Source: Pandoraea pulmonicola
GTDB taxonomy: Bacteria; Pseudomonadota; Gammaproteobacteria; Burkholderiales; Burkholderiaceae
Length of the DNA: 64,000 nucleotides
Assembly (NCBI RefSeq): GCF_000815105.2
Contig: NZ_CP010310.2
Coordinates: forward strand, 620,001-684,000
Direction: 5' to 3'
Shown: positions 25,693 through 35,393 of the stretch, one piece after another
Numbering within the stretch: position 1 is the stretch's first letter
Layout of the letters: every line of letters starts with the position of its first letter
Notes under the pieces: model-generated
Seen by the model: the letters and a program-made list of their open reading frames with translations, nothing else
What the model was told of the DNA's origin: nothing
Databases searched by the model: none
Position numbers and translations under genes: made by a program

Positions 25693-26826
25693 TCACGCCG
25701 CGCGTGTCAGCGGCGCAACCTGCCGGATGCCGAGCGAGGCCAGCGCCTGCCCGATCGCCGTCACGACGTTGCGCATCTCGTTCTCGTCGATGGCGCCGAT
25801 GCAACCCACGCGGAACGTCTCGATCTGCGTGAGCTTGCCCGGATACAGGATGTAGCCGCGCTCGCGTACGGCCGCGTAGAACGCCTTGAAGTCGTATTTG
25901 CTGTCGGCAGGCGCGTGGAACGTGACGATGACGGGCGCCTGCGCTTCCGGTGCGAGGAACGGCCGGAAGCCCAGCGACGCCATGCCGTCGATCAGCGTCT
26001 TGCAGTTGCGGCGATAGCGCTCGCCGCGCACAGGCTGGCCGCCTTCCGCGAGGAACTGGTCGACGGCCGCACGCAAGGCCGCCACCACGTGCGTGGGCGG
26101 TGTGAAGCGCCATTGCGTGGTCTTCTGCATGTACGCGTACTGGTCGTGCAGATCCATCGCCAACGAGTGGCTGTTGCCGGCGCTGGCGTCGAGCACGGAT
26201 TTTTTCGCGATCACGAAGCCCATGCCCGGCACGCCTTCCAGGCACTTGCCGCTGGCGGCGATGAGCGCGTCGAACGGCATTGTGCGCACGTCGATCTCCA
26301 CCGCACCGAACGAGCTCATCGCGTCGACGATCAGCCCCTTGCCGTGCATCTGGCACACACGTGCGATTTCCGCGAGCGGGTTGAGCACACCGGCGCCCGT
26401 CTCCAGATGCACTTGCGCGACGTGCGTGATCGAGGGATCGCGCGTGAGGGCGTCCTCGATGGCGGCGGCCGTTGCGGTCTGGTCTTCGGGGATCGGCAGT
26501 GCGACGGCGTCGCGGCCGAGGTAACGGCAGATCTTCAGAATGCGCTGGCAATACGCGCCGTTGTCCGGCACGAGAATGCGCGCGCCGCGCGGCGTGAGCG
26601 TGCCGATGGCCGCTTCGACCGAGAAGGTGCCCGAGCCTTGCAGCGGCACGCACACGTAGTCCTCGCCACCGTGCACGACGTCCACCAGATCGCGGCACAG
26701 CGACGCCGTGATGCGATTGAACTGGGCGTCCCACGAACCCCAGTCGCGCAGCATGGCCTGTCGGGTGGCCGGCGACGTGGTGAGCGGGCCGGGGGTGAGC
26801 AGAATCGGTTCCTGACCGAGAATCAT
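25693..26826 (-). CDS. phnW: 2-aminoethylphosphonate--pyruvate transaminase
   Basis: 377-residue class V (fold type I) PLP aminotransferase. It converts 2-aminoethylphosphonate plus pyruvate to phosphonoacetaldehyde and alanine. [25 protein letters not shown] is the PhnW N terminus, [11 protein letters not shown] carries the PLP-ring aspartate, and [11 protein letters not shown] the Schiff-base lysine (around residue 193). Last gene of the minus-strand aminoethylphosphonate operon, 105 nt after the permease. Its product can go to PhnY and PhnA encoded on the opposite strand, since no phnX is present. Confidence 0.95.
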   Translation of the reverse strand: MILGQEPILLTPGPLTTSPATRQAMLRDWGSWDAQFNRITASLCRDLVDVVHGGEDYVCVPLQGSGTFSVEAAIGTLTPRGARILVPDNGAYCQRILKICRYLGRDAVALPIPEDQTATAAAIEDALTRDPSITHVAQVHLETGAGVLNPLAEIARVCQMHGKGLIVDAMSSFGAVEIDVRTMPFDALIAASGKCLEGVPGMGFVIAKKSVLDASAGNSHSLAMDLHDQYAYMQKTTQWRFTPPTHVVAALRAAVDQFLAEGGQPVRGERYRRNCKTLIDGMASLGFRPFLAPEAQAPVIVTFHAPADSKYDFKAFYAAVRERGYILYPGKLTQIETFRVGCIGAIDENEMRNVVTAIGQALASLGIRQVAPLTRAA

Positions 26827-26930
26827 GACCGCCTCCTATCAAGCGGGGAAACAAGCGAGAGAAGTAACAGCACTGTCGACGTTCGCGAGCGTTGCGGGCG
26901 CGGGGCTGCGGCCACAGCCCCGTGCCGGGT

Positions 26931-28769
26931 TCATGCGTGAGATCCGGATGGGGTCGACGTGGTCGATGTGCCCGACACGTTCGATGTCCCGGCCGCCTGG
27001 GCCGCCGGCCGTCGCCACGCCTGCGTATAGCGCTCCACCACGAGCTGGATGCCGTGATAGAGCAGGCAGACCAGCATCGAGGTGAGTACCACCAGCGTGG
27101 CTATCGCTGCCGCGGGACCGATGGAGCCGGTCTCGTCCATGTTGACGATGGCCACCGAGGCGAGCGACGTGTCCGCCGAATAGAGGAACACCACGGCGGA
27201 GACCGTCGTCATGGCGTTCACGAAGAGATAGCGGCTGATGTCGATGATCGACGGCAGACAGATCGGTGCCGACACGTGCCAGAACGTGCGATAGAAGGGC
27301 ACCTTGAGCGAGGCCGAGACGTACTCGAACTCCGGATCGATCTGCTTGAGCGCAGTGATCGCCGTGAGGTGACTCGACGAGTAGTAATGGACGACGTTGA
27401 CGATCACCAGGATCGCCAGCGTGCCGTACAGGCCATGCAACGGGTTCGTCTCGGGCACGAAAAAGAAGATGTAGCCGAGGCCGAGTACGAGACCCGGCAC
27501 GCCCATCGGCAGCACGGCCATCATGCGGATGACGCCGCGCAGCCACGTCATGCCGCGCGTCTTCTCGAGCAGGTAGGCGATGACGAAGATCGCCGCCGTG
27601 CCCCACACGGCGCACCAGAACGCCATCTGCACGCTGTTGAGGTACGAGTCCACCGCGCCGCTCTCCACGAGCCCGAAGCGGTAGTGGCCGAGCGAAAGGC
27701 TGAAGTTGTACGGCCAGAACTTCACGAACGACGCATAGACCGCCATGCCGAGAATAGCGAGCATGATCGCGGCCATGCCCCAGCACAGCGTAGCCATCAG
27801 CCAGTCGAAACCGCGCGAGGGCTTCGGCACGTACGGCACGGCGCGCGCCGAGAGCAGCGCCTGCTGCTTGCGTTGCACGACCGAGTCCACGAGATAGGTG
27901 ATGCCCACGGGCACCAGCAGCACGAGGCCGACGACGGCGCCCTTGGAAAAGTCCTGCTGCCCGATGACGAGCTTGTAGATGTCGGTGGCGAGCACATTGA
28001 AGTCGCCGCCGATGACCTTCGGAATCCCGAAATCCGAGATCGCGTAGGTGAACACGATCATCGCCGCGCTGATCACGCCGTACTTCGCGCCGGGCAGTGT
28101 AATGGTGAAGAAGCGTCGCAGCATCGGCGTGCCGAGCGCGTCCGCCGCCTCATAGAGACGGGCATCGGTGAGCGAGAGCGCGGTGATGAGGATCATCAGC
28201 GCGTGCGGGAATGTCGCGTTCACCAGCGACATCACAATGCCGAGCGGGCCGTAGATATCGATGTCGCCCATGAACGGGCGCAGCAGGCCCTGATTGCCGA
28301 ACCAGAAGATGAAGGAGATCGCCGGCAGCAGCGTCGGGCCAAGAATCGGAATGAGCGCGATGTTGCGCAGCAGTGTCTTGCCGCGAATGCGGCTGCGCGT
28401 GAGTGCGTACGCGAATAGGAACGCGAGCGGCACGGTGATGCCGGTGGTCACCGCCGAGATCCACACGCTGTTCCAGATCGAGCCGAACAGTGCGGGAGAG
28501 TGGAAGTACTCGCGAAAGTGCTGCAGGCCGACGAAGCGGCCATCGCTGTCCTGCACGCTCTTGACAAGAATCGCCGCCATCGGCGCGAGCAGGAAAAGCA
28601 CGCCGGCGGTAGCCGCGACAAGCAGCAATGCCTGGGCGAACCGGTCGGTCCAGTGCGAAGCGAGCCGTACGGGCCGCAGCGTCGCGGGCGACGGCTCTAC
28701 CGCCGTGCCGATGGCCGGGGCCGCGTGCACGGGCGACGGGCTGTGCAGTGTCGAAGGTACGGAACTCAT
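26931..28769 (-). CDS. 2-aminoethylphosphonate ABC transporter fused permease
   Basis: 612-residue membrane protein containing two MetI-like permease modules, about 12 helices in all (modules around residues 35-310 and 345-595). In Salmonella the equivalent PhnU and PhnV are separate proteins; here one chain supplies both halves, as in iron/thiamine-type (FbpB-like) permeases. EAA-loop-like segments appear at ADALGTPMLRRFFTITLPG and SASLKVPFYRTFWHVSAP. N and C tails are Ser/Thr/Pro-rich. ATG at 28769, 7 nt after the ATPase gene, with GGGGTG upstream. Confidence 0.9.
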   Translation of the reverse strand: MSSVPSTLHSPSPVHAAPAIGTAVEPSPATLRPVRLASHWTDRFAQALLLVAATAGVLFLLAPMAAILVKSVQDSDGRFVGLQHFREYFHSPALFGSIWNSVWISAVTTGITVPLAFLFAYALTRSRIRGKTLLRNIALIPILGPTLLPAISFIFWFGNQGLLRPFMGDIDIYGPLGIVMSLVNATFPHALMILITALSLTDARLYEAADALGTPMLRRFFTITLPGAKYGVISAAMIVFTYAISDFGIPKVIGGDFNVLATDIYKLVIGQQDFSKGAVVGLVLLVPVGITYLVDSVVQRKQQALLSARAVPYVPKPSRGFDWLMATLCWGMAAIMLAILGMAVYASFVKFWPYNFSLSLGHYRFGLVESGAVDSYLNSVQMAFWCAVWGTAAIFVIAYLLEKTRGMTWLRGVIRMMAVLPMGVPGLVLGLGYIFFFVPETNPLHGLYGTLAILVIVNVVHYYSSSHLTAITALKQIDPEFEYVSASLKVPFYRTFWHVSAPICLPSIIDISRYLFVNAMTTVSAVVFLYSADTSLASVAIVNMDETGSIGPAAAIATLVVLTSMLVCLLYHGIQLVVERYTQAWRRPAAQAAGTSNVSGTSTTSTPSGSHA

Positions 28770-28776
28770 CTCGGCT

Positions 28777-29859
28777 TCACCCCTGACGGAAGACGCGCAC
28801 GGCGGCGCTCGGCACGGCAAAGCGCAAGGCGCCGCCGGCTGCCGGTTGCAGGGCCTGCATGTCCGCAGGCGAGAGGTCGGCGTAGAGCGCGTGCTCGCAG
28901 GCATGCATGCGCAACGTTACGCGCGAGAACGCCCCGAGGAATTCGATCTTCTCGACGGCGCCATCGAAGACGTTGGTGTCCTCCTCGAGCGCGTCGAGAT
29001 CGCGCACGCGCACGTCTTCCGGCCGGAAAAAGACGCGGATGTCCTCGCCGGTGCGACAGCCATTGAGCGTGCCGCACGTGAGCTCGTACTGCCCGACGTG
29101 TACCCGCCCGGCATCGCCCAGCCGCGCCGGCAGGATGTTGGTCTTGCCCACGAAGTCCGCGACAAAGGGAGTGGCGGGCCGTTGATAGATCTCGCCCGGC
29201 GTGCCGACCTGTTCGATCACGCCCTGGTTCATCACCACGATGCGGTCGGCCATCGACAGCGCTTCTTCCTGATCGTGCGTGACGAGAATCGTCGTGATGC
29301 CGAGACGCTGCTGGAGCGCGCGGATTTCGCTGCGCAGGCGTACGCGCACTCGCGCGTCGAGTGCGGAGAGCGGTTCGTCGAGCAGCAGCAGGCCGGGCGA
29401 GGTGGCGAGCGCGCGCGCAATCGCGATGCGCTGCTGCTGGCCGCCGGAGAGCTGGCCGGGGAATTTGCCGCCCGCATCGGGCAGGCCGACCATCGCGAGC
29501 AGTTCCGCCACGCGAGCGTTGCGCTCGGCGCGCGGCACACGACGATTCGTCAACCCGTAGGCGACGTTTTGCGCCACGCTCAGATTCGGAAACAGCGCAT
29601 ACGACTGGAAGACGATGCCGTAATCGCGCCGCATGGGCGGCAGCGTCGAGATGTCGCGTCCGTTTTGCGACAGCGTGCCGTGCGTCTGCGCTTCGAGGCC
29701 CGCGATGATGCGCAGCAGCGTGGTCTTGCCGCAGCCCGACGGGCCGAGAAAGCACAGCATTTCGCCGCGTCGCACGTTCAGGTGTATGTCCTGCAGCACC
29801 ACCGTGCTGTCGAAGCGCTTGTGAATGCCGCTCAGGCTCAGGTAAGTGTCGTCGCTCAT
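28777..29859 (-). CDS. phnT: 2-aminoethylphosphonate ABC transporter ATP-binding protein
   Basis: 360-residue ATPase of the CUT1/Fbp/Pot type. Walker [10 protein letters not shown] (about residues 38-46), Q-loop [10 protein letters not shown], signature LSGGQQQR and Walker [13 protein letters not shown] are present, with switch region [16 protein letters not shown]-terminal TOBE-like domain follows (~240-355). Its place between a periplasmic binding protein and a double permease, with phnW downstream, identifies an aminoethylphosphonate importer. Confidence 0.91.
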   Translation of the reverse strand: MSDDTYLSLSGIHKRFDSTVVLQDIHLNVRRGEMLCFLGPSGCGKTTLLRIIAGLEAQTHGTLSQNGRDISTLPPMRRDYGIVFQSYALFPNLSVAQNVAYGLTNRRVPRAERNARVAELLAMVGLPDAGGKFPGQLSGGQQQRIAIARALATSPGLLLLDEPLSALDARVRVRLRSEIRALQQRLGITTILVTHDQEEALSMADRIVVMNQGVIEQVGTPGEIYQRPATPFVADFVGKTNILPARLGDAGRVHVGQYELTCGTLNGCRTGEDIRVFFRPEDVRVRDLDALEEDTNVFDGAVEKIEFLGAFSRVTLRMHACEHALYADLSPADMQALQPAAGGALRFAVPSAAVRVFRQG

Positions 29860-29949
29860 TCGGGGGACCTCCTGCGGTGTTCGCCCTGTGGTCTGTCGAT
29901 GTCGGACGGGGCGTGTGTCGCGCCCGTCCGTCGCGGATGCCGGCAGACG

Positions 29950-30990
29950 TTACTTCTTCTCGGATTTCGCGCCGTAGCGCTTCTGCCACTCGGCGAGCAC
30001 GGACTCACGGCGCTTCGCGATCTCGGTGAAGTCGTTCTTCACGAGCAGATCGGGGTAGTTCGCGGGGATCGTGTCGAACTGCTTCGCCACGCCCGGATAG
30101 GCGACGATGGCCCAGTCCTTCGCGTACATCTGGTTCGCTTCCTTGCTGGCGAGCCAGTCCATGTAGCGCTTGGCGGCGTCCATCTTTCTGGTGGTCTTCA
30201 CGATGCCGGCGGCTTCGATGTCGTAGCCCAGTCCTTCCTTCGGGAAGACGAGATCGATCGGCGCGCCCGCCGCCTTGGTGCGATGCGCGTTGAACTCGAA
30301 CGAGATGCCGATCGGGTATTCGCCGGCGCCCGCGTCGCGACATGGCTTCGAGCCGGAATGGGTGTACTTGACGATGTTCCTGTCGAGCGCGTCCATGTAC
30401 TTCCAGCCACCGTCCTTGCCGAACATCTGCAGCCAGGCGGTCACGTCGAGAAAGCCCGTGCCGGACGTGGCCGGGTTCGGCATCACGATCATGCCCTTGT
30501 AGATCGGCTTCGTGAGGTCCTCCCACGACGTGGGCTTCGGCAGATTGCGCTTGGCCGCTTCCACCGTGTTGAAGCACACCGTGGCGCCCCACACGTCGAG
30601 TCCCACCCACGACGGCGGGTTCGCGCTGTCGCTGTAGGCCCGCGTGAGCTGATCGAAACCCTTCGGCGCGTACGGCGCGAGTAGCCCTTCCTGCTTGATC
30701 AGCTCCAGGCTCGAAGCCGCCAGCCCGGCAATCACGTCGGCCTGCGGATTGGCCTTCTCCGCGAGGATCTTGGCCGTCACGACACCGGTGGAGTCGCGCA
30801 CGTATTTGATCTCGATGTCCGGATTCGCCTTCTGGAACGCCTCGGCGTATGGGCGCATGACTTCGACTTCCCATGCCGTGTAGACGGTGAGCGTGGTCTT
30901 GGCGAGCGCATGGCCTGCCTGGGCAGCGCAGACGATTCCGGCGGCGAGGACGGCGGCAGCGCGCACGGCGCGGCGCAACGATGGGTTCAT
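29950..30990 (-). CDS. phnS: 2-aminoethylphosphonate-binding periplasmic protein
   Basis: 346-residue periplasmic binding protein of the iron(III)/polyamine-type (SBP_bac) fold. Sec signal peptide: NPSLRRAVR basic start, hydrophobic core, likely cleavage after ALA at residue 30. The mature part starts LTVYTAWEVEVMRPYAEAFQKANPD, and FEFNAHRTKAAGAPIDLVFP is typical of the aminoethylphosphonate-binding subgroup. First gene of the phnS-phnT-permease-phnW operon. Confidence 0.9.
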   Translation of the reverse strand: MNPSLRRAVRAAAVLAAGIVCAAQAGHALAKTTLTVYTAWEVEVMRPYAEAFQKANPDIEIKYVRDSTGVVTAKILAEKANPQADVIAGLAASSLELIKQEGLLAPYAPKGFDQLTRAYSDSANPPSWVGLDVWGATVCFNTVEAAKRNLPKPTSWEDLTKPIYKGMIVMPNPATSGTGFLDVTAWLQMFGKDGGWKYMDALDRNIVKYTHSGSKPCRDAGAGEYPIGISFEFNAHRTKAAGAPIDLVFPKEGLGYDIEAAGIVKTTRKMDAAKRYMDWLASKEANQMYAKDWAIVAYPGVAKQFDTIPANYPDLLVKNDFTEIAKRRESVLAEWQKRYGAKSEKK

Positions 30991-31390
30991 GGATGGCTCC
31001 TGTGGGTCGCGAACATATGTCGCGCTGTCAGTCGGGAAGTCGCCTTCTCTGAGGCGATGTGTTGCATATTATTGGCAATTTATGTCTTTTTCTTGAAACC
31101 CTTTGCATTTGTCATCTGTTCGTCAAATACCTCCAATAGTATGGAAATCGTTGATTCAGATAGGGTTTTGTCGTTGCCTACACCGACTCAATCCGACGAT
31201 GTCGCCAACCTTGGCTGCGATGTCGGATGTGTTTTGTTGACAATCTACAAATTGCTGTGCTTGAATGTCAAGCAACAAAATTAATCACGTAATGCCACAA
31301 ATTGCCTCAGACGATCCGCTGAGACAGCTTGCCCCCGGGTGTGACGGCTTTGCGTGACGGCATCAGCGCCCAGAGATAAGGAAGACCGGT
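30991..31390. other. 400-bp AT-rich divergent region between phnS and phnR
   Basis: No gene accepted. It holds promoter elements for both sides: a Pho-box-like element on the plus strand (31109-31142), GGCAATTT (31074-31081) and CACAAATTGCC (31296-31306), which share the AAATTGCC core in opposite orientations, and TTGACA (31238-31243). A 47-codon frame from ATG 31141 to TAA 31284 has no ribosome-binding site and is not called. Confidence 0.6.
31109..31142 (+). promoter_or_regulatory. Pho-box-like element and -10 box upstream of phnR
   Basis: Heptamers TTGTCAT (31109-31115) and TCGTCAA (31120-31126) are spaced by 4 nt, and TAGTAT (31137-31142) lies 10 nt downstream, the same geometry as at phnC. 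The second half-site is weaker. It would give phnR a leader of about 240 nt. Confidence 0.5.
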
Positions 31391-32107
31391 ATGACCTCCA
31401 AGCCCACGTCGCCTACCGCCATCGAGTTGCTGCAGAGCCAGTCGCTCACCACGCTCGTTCAGCACGAGATCGAGCGCCAGATCATGGCGGGCACGCTCAC
31501 GCCCGGCACCAAGCTCAATGAAATCGAAGTCGCGGGCCGTCTCGGTGTCTCGCGCGGCCCGGTGCGCGAAGCGTTTCGCGCGCTGGAGGAGGCGGGGCTG
31601 CTGCGCACTGAAAAGAACCGCGGCGTGTTCGTGCGGGTGATTTCGATCGAGGAGGCCGAAGAGATCTACACGCTGCGCGGCGTGCTCGACGAGTACGTGG
31701 CGCGCACGCTGGCCGAAGTCATCGATTCGGAGCAGCTCACGCGGCTGCGCGAGTCGGTCGAGGCGATGCATCAGGCGGTGGAGGCGGGCGACAGCGAGGC
31801 GTACTACGGCCTGAACCTGGCGTTTCACGACGCGCTCGTCGAGATGGTGGGCAATCGCAAGCTGCTCGAGACGTATCGACGCCTGGTCAAGGAACTGAGC
31901 CTGTTCCGGCACGAGGCGCTCACCGGCGACACGTCGGCGCCGCCGAAGTCGGAGCGCGAGCACCGGGACATCGTGAGTGCCATCGCCTCGCGCGATCCCG
32001 AGCGCGCCGCGCAGGTCACGCGCGAGCACCTGTCGCGCGGTCGCGCACGCATTCGCGAGGCGCTTGCGCGCGCGCCCGGCGTGTCGGCGCAGGCGAAGGC
32101 CGGATAA
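31391..32107 (+). CDS. phnR: FCD-type GntR family phosphonate regulator
   Basis: 238-residue GntR family regulator of the FadR/FCD type. Winged helix: TLVQHEIERQIMAGTLTPG, then LNEIEVAGRLGVSRGPVREAFRALEEAGLL (residues ~20-75). The all-helical FCD ligand domain carries metal-site histidines in NLAFHDALVEM and in the final HRDIVSAI and VTREHLSRG helices. It lies between the aminoethylphosphonate import operon and phnA/phnY, so it probably controls one or both. Known Burkholderia phosphonate regulators occupy this position. ATG at 31391 has AGGAAG upstream. Confidence 0.87.
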   Translation: MTSKPTSPTAIELLQSQSLTTLVQHEIERQIMAGTLTPGTKLNEIEVAGRLGVSRGPVREAFRALEEAGLLRTEKNRGVFVRVISIEEAEEIYTLRGVLDEYVARTLAEVIDSEQLTRLRESVEAMHQAVEAGDSEAYYGLNLAFHDALVEMVGNRKLLETYRRLVKELSLFRHEALTGDTSAPPKSEREHRDIVSAIASRDPERAAQVTREHLSRGRARIREALARAPGVSAQAKAG

Positions 32108-33520
<1,413 letters not shown>

Positions 33521-33541
33521 GCCGAAACGAGCGTGTTGACG

Positions 33542-33570
33542 AGATAGCGAGAGATCGCAAGATAGCGAGA
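33542..33570 (+). repeat. Direct repeat AGATAGCGAGA between phnA and phnY
   Basis: Two identical 11-mers at 33542-33552 and 33560-33570, 18-bp period, in the 125-bp spacer between phnA and phnY. Possible regulator site or simple duplication. Confidence 0.5.
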
Positions 33571-33645
33571 ACCAACGGTGACGCGATCCGCACGCGGGTC
33601 GCGCCACCGGGCCCCTGTCCGGTTGGATATGCTGTGGAGAACCCC

Positions 33646-35100
33646 ATGAACGCGCCGCACAAGCTGCACCCCGAGTTCCGCGCCGAAGCCCTTCGCATCG
33701 GCGGTGAGAAAGTGACCCGCGAACGGATCATCGAAGTCTTCAATCCGTATTCGGGCGATCTGGTCGGCACCGTGCCGAAGGCTTCGCTCGACGACGTGCG
33801 CCGCGCGTTTGCGATCGCCAAGCAGTATCGCTCGACGCTTACACGGTTCGAGCGCGCCAACATCCTCGAAAAGGCTGCAGCGCTGCTGCGCGAGCGCACC
33901 GCCGAGGCGGCCGCCATCATCACGATGGAGTCGGGGTTGTGCAAGAAGGACGTGGTCTACGAAATCGGGCGCGTTGCCGACGTGCTGGGCTTCGCCGCGG
34001 GGGAAGCCCTGAAGGACGATGGCCAGGCGTTCTCATGCGATCTGACGCCGCACGGCAAGAAGCGTCGCGTGGTCACGCAGCGCGAGCCGCTGCTCGGTGC
34101 GATCTCGGCCATCACGCCGTTCAATCATCCGATGAACCAGGTCGCGCACAAGGTGGCGCCGTCGATCGCGACCAACAACCGGATGGTGCTCAAGCCGTCG
34201 GAGAAGGTGCCGTTGTCGGCCTACTATCTGGCCGACACGCTGTACGAGGCCGGTCTGCCGCCCGAGATGCTGCAGGTCGTGACCGGCGATCCGATGGAAA
34301 TTGCCGACGAGCTCATCACGAACGAGAACATCGACATGATCACGTTCACGGGCGGCGTGTCGATCGGCAAGTACATCGCGTCGAAGGCCGGTTATCGACG
34401 CATCGTGCTGGAGCTCGGCGGCAACGATCCGCTCATCGTGATGGAGGACGCCGACCTGGACCGCGCCTCCGATCTCGCGGTGCAGGGCTCCTACAAGAAT
34501 TCCGGCCAACGCTGCACGGCGGTCAAGCGCATGCTGGTGCACCGCGATGTTGCGGCGGCATTCACCGAACTCGTGGTGGAGAAGACGCGCGCATGGAAGT
34601 ACGGGGACCCGGCCGACGGCGCGAACGACATGGGCACCGTCATCGACGAAGCGGCCGCGCGTCTGTTCGAGTCGCGCGTCAACGAAGCCGTCTCGCAGGG
34701 CGCTCGTCTGCTGGTGGGCAACAGGCGCGAGGGCGCGCTCTACTCGCCGACCGTGATCGACCGCGTCGATCCGAAGATGACCGTCGTGCGCGAGGAGACC
34801 TTCGGACCGGTCTCGCCGATCCTGACGTTCGGCAGCATCGACGAGGCGATCGCCATCTCGAACGGCACGGCCTTCGGTCTGTCGTCGGGCGTGTGCACGA
34901 ATCGCCTGGACTACGTGACGCGTTTTACCAACGAGCTGCAGGTCGGTACCGTGAACGTGTGGGAGGTGCCGGGCTACCGGATCGAACTCACGCCGTTCGG
35001 CGGCATCAAGGACTCGGGGCTGGGTTACAAGGAAGGGGTGCAGGAGGCGATGAAGAGCTTCACCAACACCAAGACCTTCACCTTGCCGTGGGGAATCTGA
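33646..35100 (+). CDS. phnY: Phosphonoacetaldehyde dehydrogenase
   Basis: 484-residue NAD(P)-dependent aldehyde dehydrogenase. ISAITPFNHPMNQVAHKVAPS, the catalytic-base loop LELGGNDP (Glu) and the nucleophile loop SGQRCTAVKR (Cys near residue 291) are intact. It oxidises phosphonoacetaldehyde to phosphonoacetate, linking PhnW to PhnA. The assignment relies on the phnA neighbour and the family resemblance; other aldehyde substrates cannot be excluded by sequence. ATG at 33646, with GTGGAGAACCCC as ribosome-binding site. Confidence 0.93.
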   Translation: MNAPHKLHPEFRAEALRIGGEKVTRERIIEVFNPYSGDLVGTVPKASLDDVRRAFAIAKQYRSTLTRFERANILEKAAALLRERTAEAAAIITMESGLCKKDVVYEIGRVADVLGFAAGEALKDDGQAFSCDLTPHGKKRRVVTQREPLLGAISAITPFNHPMNQVAHKVAPSIATNNRMVLKPSEKVPLSAYYLADTLYEAGLPPEMLQVVTGDPMEIADELITNENIDMITFTGGVSIGKYIASKAGYRRIVLELGGNDPLIVMEDADLDRASDLAVQGSYKNSGQRCTAVKRMLVHRDVAAAFTELVVEKTRAWKYGDPADGANDMGTVIDEAAARLFESRVNEAVSQGARLLVGNRREGALYSPTVIDRVDPKMTVVREETFGPVSPILTFGSIDEAIAISNGTAFGLSSGVCTNRLDYVTRFTNELQVGTVNVWEVPGYRIELTPFGGIKDSGLGYKEGVQEAMKSFTNTKTFTLPWGI

Positions 35101-35185
35101 GGTCGGTCGAAGCGCCGGAGCGGGGGGCTTGCCGTGCCCCTGTTCCCCTTACGCAACAAGGCTTGCCGGAATCGCAGCAAAAATT

Positions 35186-35203
35186 GTGACAAATTGATGA
35201 CAC
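35186..35203 (-). promoter_or_regulatory. Reverse-oriented Pho-box-like repeat upstream of Na/Pi cotransporter gene
   Basis: On the minus strand, GTGTCAT and TTGTCAC are spaced by 4 nt, giving TGTCA twice in the 11-bp PhoB period. It lies 190 bp before the phosphate transporter gene but faces away from it, and no good -10 follows in its own direction. Confidence 0.35.
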
Positions 35204-35393
35204 GATTGTTGCTGGGGTCGTTTTGGTGTACGGTGTACCGATTGGGGATGCGCATGACGCGTGAACTTCATACGGATCCCGACGCCAGTGCAGGACTGAC
35301 GCGGGATGCCAATATGGCAAACCAGTGGGCGCGTCATGCTGGCGCCGCGCCGCGCCGCCTGTCCCGTCGACAACAAGATCACGGAACACTGGC

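Noticed and set aside
31141..31284. 47-codon open frame between phnS and phnR
   Set aside because: No ribosome-binding site; lies in the AT-rich regulatory region; nothing supports translation.
35306..35393. Longer frames leading into the Na/Pi cotransporter gene
   Set aside because: Not hydrophobic and not family-like; the conserved protein begins at the ATG at 35394.
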